Shown here: positions 54,870 to 64,000 of the stretch, piece after piece
Layout of the letters: each line of letters opens with the position of its first letter
Position numbering within the stretch: position 1 is the first letter of the stretch
Assembly (NCBI GenBank): GCA_946811695.1
Contig: OX328123.1
Span: forward strand, 119,458,015-119,522,014
From: Gonocerus acuteangulatus
Taxonomy: Eukaryota; Arthropoda; Insecta; Hemiptera; Coreidae
Direction of reading: 5' to 3'
DNA length: 64,000 nucleotides
Made by a program: the position numbers and the translations under genes
Notes under the pieces: generated by a model
Told to the model about the DNA's origin: nothing
Database searches by the model: none
The model's input: only the letters and a program-made list of their open reading frames with translations

Positions 54870-56485
54870 AAAAATGTACGCGTATGTGTTTATATATTTG
54901 TCTCTTCAAATTCTAGTGGGCTTAAAAATTGTCTGATTTAGATGAATTTTAGAATAATTTGCATTAAACAAAAATTCGCAAAAGCGATACTGGCAAGAAA
55001 TCAAATCTACTTCCTTTAGCTCTGTGTTTAATGAACTCAGAGTGGTTGACAGCACATTAAAAGAGGAATAAAAAAAAACAAAAAACAAAAAAAAAAAAAA
55101 AAAATTCAAGTTCCGTAACCAGAAGTGGTAATCCGCCACCAATGGTGGTAATGTTTTGCAGAAGACCAAATAAAACTGATTTCAAGACTATATTTATATA
55201 AAGTTTTGAGAAATATGGAAAGCCTAGATTTTTCTAGAGATTTTAGTATATTTTCTTCAAGATCTTGAAAATGGTTTGGAAATTACGTTGTTAGGCATCT
55301 ATTCGAAAGCCTAAAATATTTGTTTAAAGAAAGTGGTTCTCGATATTTGAAATTCATTTAAACGATTTTCGTGTATTGGTTTGCCTAATATTTTTATGAA
55401 TTGTTGTTATTTTAATTTAAATTTGTTTGGGAAAACAGGATAAATAATTTTTTTTTTGAAATTGAGGTAATCTTTGAAAAAATGAACAAAAGTCAAGGAG
55501 GTGGAGCGAGTAGTCCCTCTTTGAGTTAAATTGCGATGTGTTAAATTTTTCAGGAAATTTTAACAATAAGTCTTGACTGTTTTTATTCCAAGTTTTGCAA
55601 ATATCACTATGGTTAAAAAAAACTTCCGAGAAGGACCAAGTTTCTGTATGGCCGACTTTTTTAAATTTATTTCAGTTATTTCTTCTGCAATTATTTTTGT
55701 AGGTGCTTTTCCTACGTCCGAGTAATTTGAAGCCGATATTTTTCATTGTTTGTGTAGTGTTTATGATTTATTCAATATGACCTCTAGACTTCTTCTATTT
55801 TATTTTTTTTTTTTTTTTTTTTTGAGCATCCGCAACAAAAGCAATTTTCCTAATACAATTTTTACATGTACTTATCCGAACTTATTTTGAAATATTCTTT
55901 ATAGCAGTGATTTGTCGTACTCATAGTGCATTTTTTATTTGCACCGAGAATAAAAGTCCCTTTAAAAATCGAGAAATAATGAGCCCTCTAAAATAAATAC
56001 TGAACTATATTCCCCTTTTAAATTATCTACTATTTAATAAACTAAAAAGAACTCTTTAATATTTAGAGCACTTAAGTTGACTTTTATCTTCCCCTGCTGA
56101 GTTAATGAATGGCTGGGCTCTACCACTTTACTGTAATAATTAAGAGCACCCGAAAAATATAAATTATTTCAATGTATTTTAATTGAAGTTGTCTCGAAAA
56201 AAATGTCTAATGTAGAGACTGTGGCATCCGATGTTTTCGAAAGATATTTTTTTCAGTTCATAAATTTGTATCGTAAATATAATATTTGTTATTTCGCTCT
56301 ACTCAAGGAATATCTAGTCGGGAATTGTATAATTCTAGTTTATGCTCCTAAGTCTACATTCCTGGTTCAGATTTGATTTGAGGCCGAAAATCATTAATAT
56401 TGTAGCAGAGACCAAAGGTGAAAGCTTAATTTAGGAAACAATTTTCCTCTTATAATCAAATTATTTACAATTATAATTGAATTGA
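54870..56485. other. No recognisable gene
   Basis: AT-rich with A and T homopolymers (55085-55103, 55803-55823). No supported feature. Confidence 0.5.
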
Positions 56486-56487
<2 letters not shown>

Positions 56488-56537
<50 letters not shown>

Positions 56538-56733
56538 AAATAAATTCATCATTGACCTGTCAATGACTCTTCATGAGTAGAGGCAGACAATTAAATTAAA
56601 ATAAAAATAAATAAATTATTTTTCGTAAAGAACTTATTAATCAATTAAGTTGGAACTCTTATTTATAATATACCTTAGTTCCCTGATATATAATATACCT
56701 TAGTTCCCTATATATATAATATACCTTAGTTCC

Positions 56734-56789
<56 letters not shown>

Positions 56790-56941
56790 AAATAAATTCA
56801 TCATTGACCTGTCAATGACTCTTCATGAGTAGAGGCAGACAATTAAATTAAAATAAAAATAAATAAATTGTTTTTCGTAAAGAACTTATTAATCAATTAA
56901 GTTGGAACTCTTATTTATAATATACCTTAGTTCCCTGATTC
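56488..56941. repeat. 252-bp tandem duplication starting in (TA)n, with a 25-bp sub-repeat
   Basis: ACACACATAAAATAAATTC at 56529 recurs at 56781 (period 252), and the text between is almost identical. TATAATATACCTTAGTTCCC is present three times between 56664 and 56735 and again near 56917. Each unit starts in a TA tract. Confidence 0.85.
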
Positions 56942-56999
56942 GTCTCTGCTGCAGTGCAATAATGTATTATTTTCAAACAACAACTTATATTTATATATA

Positions 57000-57224
57000 T
57001 TATATTAATACACAGAATTTGACAGAAGTGGCTGGTCTCTTGCAAAGAGGGAAAAGAAACTGGTCCTTCCTTAACTCCACACTTAACGAAAATTTAAACA
57101 TCTTTGTTTATATGAATTTCAAACATGCAGAAAATATTTTAACTAAGTCCCATGATTCTAAGTAGCCAAACCAAAAACTTTATTCTACAACTATTTTTCC
57201 ACTTTTATCGATATCGGTTACAGG
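57000..57224. other. No recognisable gene
   Basis: An open frame spans part of this stretch but shows no motif. Confidence 0.45.
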
Positions 57225-57360
57225 TGTCGCCTTAAAAATAGGTTCATCTGTTTTTCGACGTAAAGGAACCTATAAAACGAGTACTTGCAAGCTTATGATG
57301 TAAGCGTAAGTATTTTCTTCGCGCGTGGACGGATTCTGCTGGTTAACGAACTTTAAAACG
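57225..57360 (-). repeat. Dispersed repeat (AAGTTCGTTAACCAGC type), second copy
   Basis: Inverted relative to 21929-22105 and shares AAAACGAGTACTTG, AAGCTTATGA, GTAAGCGTAAG and GCTGGTTAACGAACTT in complement. Function and class unknown. Confidence 0.6.
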
Positions 57361-57364
57361 TAAT

Positions 57365-60185
57365 TTTTTTAATTATTTATGTAAAAAACTGTAACGAAAA
57401 TTACAGGCAGTTTTTTGGTCTGAGATTTGTGTAATTGTTACACATACTTTTAATCGCATCCGATTTCTAATTGCAACTGCATTTCTGAATGATTGCTTTC
57501 CTTGCAGATATTGTGCATTCAATTGCATAAGCTTCACCCAGATTTGTTTTGAAGTAACTTAATTGCTGTGATATATTTCAGCTGATCGATCTTTTTCAGC
57601 TGGACTCAAGTATGTTTAGTTAATTTTTACTTTTTTATGTCTCACTCTATGTAGAATATGTCCGGTTACGAGAAGCATAATAGTGTTTTGATAATATTGT
57701 TTATCAATCTTCCTTATTTTGTCATATTTTAACTCGTCTCCCGAGTATTGAAGATAACCTTGCTGTTTTTTGTTATTATTATTTATTATTTTCATTGTTT
57801 CTATTGAAACTTGTTAGTAATTAATGGACAAAATATCAATACCGCATTTGATAAAAAATAATGATCATTTAATTACGAAAAATAGAATATTTTGTTTTAA
57901 ATACATTATAGCTAATGTTTCGTATATAAATATTTGATATTTGTTCTTTTTAATTGAGTTTATTATATTTTATTATTCATCTCCACAATCCTGAAGAATC
58001 ACAATGCTATCTAGCTTAACTCATAAATATCTCCTAGAATATTACAGAATCGACTATGGATTTGTTTTTGAGCGGCTTCAATAAGTATGTGTTTCGGCAC
58101 TGCATTCAAGGAGTATGTGTTTAATAGACAGATCTTAACAGCAGTGCATTCAGTCCTAGACTCTTTTTTTAACGAATATGCACAGATCAGTGTGTCACAT
58201 TCTTTCTCTCGACAGAACCAAGTCATCTCGTCTAGGGAGAATGTATTTTTCCTGGTGATATTTCATATTCAATGTTACTAAATATATGAGGCAGGCAATT
58301 TAAAATAGGATAAACTAGGGTAATAATCAAGTTTCCCTGTACTTAAGTTTGCTTGTAAACGTTCGACGTGAGTTGCAAGCGTAGTTAGAGGATGGAAAGG
58401 GTATACCTGAAGTTCTCCAACAACCAATGCTTTGCTGTGTTTATGGGATAAATTAATGGGTTCAGCAAAGTTTGGAGTAAGTCGTCAAGACTTACGGACC
58501 TTTGGAGCACTCAGTTATATGTAATAAGCGTCGAGGGCATATTTGGAAGATCAAGGAAACTTTCCAAAGCTTACTTGTCATTGAATTCAATGAATTGAGG
58601 TGGCACTACATAATACAGGTAAATCAAACTACAGGTTAACAACATAGGTTATTATATTTGTTGTCTAAAGATAAGTTTTGTGAAGTACTGTTTCATGATC
58701 TCTGGGTCAAATTTGTATCTGTACAAGGTTCTCTTTCGTGACAGCTCACTGTCCAATTAGAAATCGTTTCACATTCGACAATTTGTCACCAGTTATTGAG
58801 ATAATAAACTATACTAAAAGATCAAAGCTGATAAAACCTGTTAATAAAAAAATATTTTTTGTAAATACTTTTATAGCTCAAAATATTATGGATCTTCTTT
58901 TGTACGAATTTTTAACGACGGTAAAAAATATGTCAATTTAGCACACCTTTTTAGAATCACAAGTTGTCTTGTTTACATTCAAGATAATCTCATTAGGGTT
59001 TTGATACCTGAAATATTGATTTTGGTTGTACGAAAATAATTAATTATCTGGAAATAAAGGTAATAATTACCTTTAGGAGGTAACGGTTCTTGTAAATTAT
59101 TCTGAAGAATCTATTCAAAGGTTTTTCAAAAATAAGGATCTTATTTGATTTTTAATAGATCGATCTCATTCGGTGGAGTATTTACATCATCAGGTCTGTT
59201 ACCTGAAATATTGATTTTCGTTTTACGAAAATAATTGAACGACATTTTTTTTACACGATTTACATTTATGCAAACTAAGATTATATTTATATTTTTTCTG
59301 TTGGGAAAAAAATTAAGTATTGAAAAAATTATGTTATTAAAAATGTGAAGTTCATGTTTATATTGCTTCCTTAAATTGCTTTACTTCACAATATTAATAA
59401 TCAAATTAATTAAAGGATAGTCATAAATTGAGTTAAAATATTATATAATTAATGATTTTAAGTATAATTACATTAAAACGCCTCTAACAAAAAAATAAAA
59501 ATAAATAAAACCCTACGCTGCTTGCTAATGAATTTCATGAATCCTGCATTCCAATTATAGGCGAATTAGAGTTATAATACGATTGCTCTTACATTAATAA
59601 CTAATGCAGAGCAGCTTTACAATTAATGATCCTTTATATCGAACTAATCATCAATTCAGTATTATTAATGGGGCACTTTACGGCGGCATTCTACCTACAT
59701 CAAACAGCGAGGCCGTAAATATCCAATCAATACTCCACTGGGGGTCCCTTGGGGATAATGTAACTCTAATCAACCATTCAGGGGGCGTTAGAATTGTACG
59801 CATTCATTTGCAAAGGGAATTTCAGTAATTCTGAAAAATGGCTCGAACAAAACTGTGTTCGCTCTGAAAATAGTATTTTATACTTTGGATTTAAAAACTA
59901 ATTCTTAAAAAAATTGTTTTCGATACCCTAATAAATAATCTTAAACGAAGTAGTTTCCAGCAGTGTAATGTGCTAAATATTTTTTTGAAGATCTGAGTGT
60001 AAAAACCCAATATTTTTAATACTTTTTTTCTCAAATATGAGATTCAGGACTTCAAACACCATTTCACAACTAGCACTCAAATGTCATCAAGTGCATTGAA
60101 GAGCTTTGAAAAAATAAATAAATAAAAAGATAAAAGTACACTTTAAAGAAAGTTTTATGTTTGCCCTAAAAAAGAAATTAAAATC
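57365..60185. other. No recognisable gene
   Basis: Almost 3 kb of AT-rich DNA. Open frames at 58011-58281 and 59604-59828 overlap frames on the other strand or show no domain. The phrase ACCTGAAATATTGATTTT occurs twice (59008 and 59201). Confidence 0.45.
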
Positions 60186-60187
60186 AA

Positions 60188-60430
60188 TTCAAAAGCCATG
60201 TCGTCTCTTCCGAATATGAAAATCGGAGCAAACTAGCGAACGAATATATTCCATGCACTGAAGAAGTATTATATTGAAGAATGGTTTTATTCGCTAGTTT
60301 ATTTTAGGCATTTTCGGCTATTCTAAAGGGATTAGAGTTGCGACAAGCCTTATTCAATGAAAGAGTATCGAAACTGAAAAACAAGATTTTTCATATTCGA
60401 TAGTGTTGGAAATGGTATATATGATATGGT
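60188..60430. mobile_element. Foldback MITE, copy 2 (diverged)
   Basis: Same order as 25122-25386: CGAATATGAAAATC, a TATTGAAGAATGG block, AGGCATTTTCGGCTATTCTAAAGG, and CATATTCGATAGT near the right end. The arms are more diverged than in copy 1. Confidence 0.6.
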
Positions 60431-60640
60431 CGATACGAATGCAAAGTAACGAATTTGAAAAGTTGTTGGTGCCTTTTAGATGTCTTTATATATATTTTAT
60501 GCTATGATATATTTTAATTAGACTTAATGCACATTCGTTACTTTGATTATCTGTAATTGATAATTATTTTTCTTTAATTTTCGAGAGTTTGCCATAATGT
60601 ACAGCAGTCCAAAAGCAACCAGAAAAATTGAAAATGAAAA

Positions 60641-60683
60641 ATGCATTTTTTCACATTCGATACTTTGCATTTGCATCTGTGTA

Positions 60684-60745
<62 letters not shown>

Positions 60746-60782
60746 GATGCAAATGCAAAGTATCGAATGTGAAAAAATGCAT
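60641..60782. repeat. Perfect palindrome around a (TA)n loop
   Basis: Arms 60641-60685 and 60737-60782 (ATGCATTTTTTCACATTCGA and complement) are essentially perfect over 40 bases. The loop is (TA)n. More TA follows on the right. Confidence 0.85.
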
Positions 60783-60784
60783 AT

Positions 60785-61655
60785 ATATATATATACATAT
60801 ATATATATAAATAAATATAAATAAATATAACCGTAAGGCCAATATTTATACATAATTTAAAACTTATTTCATCTTAAAAACCAGCTACCTCTTTCCTAAA
60901 ATCAGTAATCTTGGCTTTGCTTCCTAATCCAGCAATTAGGAAATTCAAATTATTGTTATATAGGTAATGCATTAATCTTGATTAATCGCAGATATTTCAT
61001 CAATCCTATTATTAAAAAATATTACATTTACTGTATATTGAAACATCCATTGCCAGTGCACACACATTCCTCTATTTTCTTTACTTACCCCTAAATATGA
61101 TAAAATATTTCATGGTATAAAATATCTTTTTATGTCTGTTATAAATGCAGAAATCATTCAGTAGAATGGAGGAAATTATTCTAACTCAACGTACTTCACT
61201 TTCTTCTTCTAGTAAGAATATGGCCGAAAATTCAAGTAAAAGTGAAATGAATAAATTTATGAGTTTTCGTTTGAGGTGAAGATCAAAATAGTAAGGTGTT
61301 TTAAATAAAGTTTTAGGAATTTTTGTATTTTCACTGGTGTTATGACATGGAGGTTTCAGAATGATGTTTTCGGTGAACATCAATAGTTAATGCCGCCTTA
61401 ATTGACATTGCTGATAAATATTCAGTGGTGATAATGAGGCTATCCAATCAACACTCCATTCAGAGAGAAGGACCCTCAGGAGAGGCCAGATCAATAGTAA
61501 CGCTCTTTTCCAGATATCTTATATCAATTCTTAACGCTAATTGGCTTACAATTATTATAATCTGTCTTTTGAATATTAGTTTAACTATTATTAAATTTAA
61601 ATATTGATTTAACTGTATATTTAGTCATTAGCATTAATGTTAAATCAATGTAATA
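60785..61655. other. No recognisable gene
   Basis: AT-rich, nothing recognised. Confidence 0.5.
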
Positions 61656-61659
61656 AAAT

Positions 61660-62372
61660 AAGACCAAATAAATAAAGATGCCAAAAAAGCTTATTATTAT
61701 TTTAATTGAAGGGAAGAAATTTAGGTATGTAAAGGAATACATCTACCTCGGGCAGTGTGTGTCGTTTAAAAGAAGGATGGAAAAAGAGATTCAGGGGAGG
61801 ATTAAAATAGGATGGTCAAAGTACTGGTCACTCAAAAAGATTTTCAAAGGTTCACTCAACAACAAGTTGAAAAGTAAGGTTTTGAGCATGTGTGTCTATC
61901 CTTCCACAGTCTATAGAGCCCAGACCTGGTCGCATACAGCTAGGGGCGATTCCAAGCTTAACTCCACACAGATGGCTATGCTCAGGAGTATGCTAGGAGT
62001 GAAAAGGAGGGAGAGGAAGAGGAATGTGGACATCCTAAGAGAAGTACAAGTAAAGAACCTCCGAGCGGAAGCACACAGATTGAAGTGGGGCTGGGTAGGT
62101 CATCTGGCGAGGATGAAAGACGAGTGATGGGCAAAGGTTTGCACCGTATGGATTCCAAGGGACTTGGTGAGGAACAGAGGAAGACAGTGCTTGCGATGGA
62201 GGGATGAGCTAACCGCAGCTGTTGGGAATAATTGGTGGAGAGTGGCGAGGGATCGTGAATGGTGGAAAAGGGCAACCGAAAAACAGCAGTTAATTTAACC
62301 AGATCAGAAGATGGACTCCTTATATTTTTACCTCCTAAGGGAGAGGCTTTTGTCTTATAAAGACCAAATAAA
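61660..62372 (+). mobile_element. 5'-truncated RTE-like LINE with perfect 13-bp duplication
   Basis: AAGACCAAATAAA at 61660-61672 and 62360-62372 flanks a 687-bp insert that begins inside an RT frame and ends shortly after the stop codon. The short 3' UTR without a poly-A tail fits RTE-type LINEs. Confidence 0.8.
61678..62298 (+). pseudogene. RTE-like LINE reverse transcriptase C-terminus, one in-frame TGA
   Basis: About 206 codons. YIYLGQCVSFKRRMEKEI is the YLG-x-x-x-S/T block after the RT palm. Then a WSKYWSLKKIFKGSL segment, a CVYPSTVYRAQTWS block (usual Y-G-x-E/Q-TW), a TQMAMLRSMLGVKRRER block, and the HRLKWGWVGHLARM block typical of RTE-type proteins. TGA at 62125-62127 interrupts, but the same frame goes on with WIPRDLVRNRGRQCLRW and WWRVARDREWWKRA to TAA at 62296-62298, the normal end of the family. 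The catalytic YADD part is missing through 5' truncation. Dead copy. Confidence 0.85.
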
Positions 62373-62374
62373 CA

Positions 62375-63100
62375 ACATATATTACGACATGGAAAAGAAA
62401 AGTTAGCAGAATCACAAGAAAGAAGGTTTGGATGAAATGGGACCATCTCAGAAATCTCTTCCTTCAGGTATTTGGTTTAGATTTCAGTACAGTTTGGAGA
62501 TCTGAATCAATCTTTTAAAAGGTCGATCTTTTGAATCGGTCTCCCGAGGCCAATCTTTTGAAAGAATCGACCTAGAAGGGCCAATCTTTTAATGATTCGA
62601 TCTCCAAGAGCCGATTTGTTAAAGAATCGATCCATCTAGATTGTTACAAATTTTAATCAAGCTTTACGCTAAATTATTTCCAAGACATAGACTGTTATCA
62701 TTATGGAGTTATGAAAGGAGAGGAGGGGATGTTTGGGAAAAAAACCCGATGGCCACCATATTGGTTGACAACATCTCACATCAGCTTTTACTTTGTTTTT
62801 GATGGTTTACTATTTTAATAATTTTAATTGGGTGTAAGTATTGAGTGCACAATGCCTACCTGTTCGGCGTTTGGATGTTCTAATTTTACAAGCGCAAATT
62901 TTTCTCTATTATTACTATTTTATTCTATTTTGTTTCTCATTGATATAATAATACTCACCTATTTTAATAAGATGTAACAATAGTAGTTTCATTATATAAC
63001 ATTTTTGATGGAAAATAGTCTTAAGTTTTTCTACTTTTAGATACAGATCTATTTTTCATATTATCAAGTATTCAAATAGACTTATATAGATCGATTCGGA
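62375..63100. other. Unassigned; GATC-rich words
   Basis: 62500-62640 repeats AATCTTTTGAAAGAATCGA-like words, similar to 13560-13700. Perhaps decayed copies of the element at 63102-63367. No gene. Confidence 0.4.
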
Positions 63101-63101
63101 G

Positions 63102-63367
63102 TAGTGATGGGGGATTCTCGAATGTGAAACGATTCGAATCGAAATGAAATATGAATTTCGTAGATAATTGTAAGCAATCGTGAAATGGATCCATTGAAGA
63201 TCGATCCGTATCTAAGATCGACCCGTATCGTAGATCGATTCATCTTCTGAGCCTAGAAGATCTATCTATCGAATCGATCTGAACTCGACGATCTATTTTG
63301 TGGAATGATCTTTTTGATTCGAATCGATTCAAAAGATCGATTAATATCCGGAAATCGCCCACCACTA
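63102..63367. mobile_element. Possible hAT-type MITE rich in GATCGATT words
   Basis: Ends TAGTGATGGGGGATTCTCG and complement of CGGAAATCGCCCACCACTA are imperfect inverted repeats, and TAGTGRTGGG starts are seen in hAT elements. The 8-bp flanks do not match, so I hold this loosely. The interior is dense in GATCGAT, TCGAATCGA and AAGATCGAT. Confidence 0.4.
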
Positions 63368-63369
63368 GA

Positions 63370-64000
63370 TTTAAGTTAAGTAGCTGTACAGGTGGAAACA
63401 ATTCTGATGGCTGAGAATTCTCCGCTAAGAATATGCGGAAACCTAAGAAGGAGGTCATTCTTTCTCATCATTATAGTTTTCATTATTGGGAAATAAACGT
63501 AAAGAACCTATTCGAAAGATTTTTCAAAAAATTAGGTTCAAATTTAATTTTGTATAGAGCGGTCTCTTTGGATGAAATCGGCGTTTAAATGGAATAATTT
63601 GCGCTTTGTCAGTTTCGTGTGATAGCGGCTTAATTTTGTTTCTCTGAAATTTTACAATTTAAGTGTGTTTAAATTTTCTAAGAAAAAAAAAATTAGCTTT
63701 TACCATACTAACCTTTCAAAATGACACTATGTGAACAAATATGTATAATGATGAAGCAGTAACTGCGAGATTTTTTGCCTGCACATCTAGAAGTTTTGCA
63801 GCAATTATGTGATACTATCACAAATTTTCTTATATAATATGACCAACGATTTTTATGGCAATGAGAAAATAAATAATGTTTTATTTTTATAAAAGTTATT
63901 GAAGTTAAGGAGGGGTCGAAGGAAGCGATATTAGATGGAAGTTGTTAGGGGTTAAGGTAGCCTCTTTCTCGGGGATGGAAGTAATTAATTTTTAAATTGA
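63370..64000. other. No recognisable gene
   Basis: AT-rich, nothing recognised up to the window end. Confidence 0.5.

Noticed and set aside
59604..59828. 74-codon frame
   Set aside because: No recognisable motif, no homologous partner in the window, and no neighbouring exon-like frame.
63094..63375. 8-bp target duplication for a hAT element at 63102-63367
   Set aside because: The flanks ATTCGGAG and GATTTAAG do not match, so the hAT call is kept only as a weak possibility.

Overview
This window is AT-rich eukaryotic DNA from a repeat-dominated region. I find no host protein-coding gene, no functional rRNA or tRNA gene, no operon and no CRISPR array. Almost every recognisable coding stretch belongs to a mobile element. 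The mix suggests an invertebrate, most likely an arthropod: a CsRn1-like Gypsy element with a tRNA-Trp-type primer site, I/Jockey-like and RTE-like LINEs, a GIY-YIG Penelope-like element (PLE), 5S-derived SINEs, and hAT, Harbinger, piggyBac, Tc1/mariner and pogo/Tigger elements, with long (TA)n tracts. Nothing seen fixes the species.

Layout. 1-4.5 kb holds SINE fragments, a 56-base T tract and an 888-bp hAT-type foldback (1969-2856) packed with mirrored CCGGAAGT-type sites. 4537-8813 is a complete 4.28-kb Gypsy element on the minus strand with two identical 131-bp LTRs, a GTAT duplication, and gag, protease and RT/RNase H/integrase. Two lesions break its reading frames. 9.3-11.8 kb is a 5'-truncated LINE (minus), bordered by a small SINE with a 12-bp duplication. 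12-21 kb is mostly featureless, with tRNA-type SINEs and a 5S-derived SINE.

21.5-27.3 kb is a composite inverted-repeat element. One arm has been split by about 3 kb of DNA that includes two 1247-bp tandem units. 27.4-31.4 kb is a 4-kb inverted repeat whose arms each carry the same LINE tail and the same unclassified reading-frame relic; a 180-bp foldback with a hammerhead-like motif sits inside one arm. 32.8-34.96 kb is another inverted repeat with a different hammerhead-like motif in each arm and a 100-bp-armed foldback between them.

35.8-39.3 kb has tRNA-type SINEs, a LINE with a 14-bp duplication, and a SINE cut by a piggyBac-type MITE. 41.4-42.5 kb is one more inverted repeat. 44.2-45.6 kb has a Tc3-like transposase relic and an 873-bp Harbinger element with TAA duplications. 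45.9 kb has a second 5S-derived SINE. 48177-49909 is a 1.7-kb near-perfect foldback. 49984-50955 is a Tigger relic with a Harbinger MITE nested in it. 51.0-53.4 kb holds two nearly identical PLE 3' halves arranged head to head, each ending in a hammerhead-like motif. The remainder is (TA)n tracts, a 252-bp tandem duplication, a foldback MITE, an RTE-like LINE tail with a perfect 13-bp duplication, and GATC-rich relics.

The two most interesting signals are these. First, three different sequence families carry a hammerhead-ribozyme-like core, and all share one extra purine before stem II. Second, SINEs with different heads (5S-type and tRNA-type) appear to share a 3' domain. All identifications were made by eye; no alignment or search was run.
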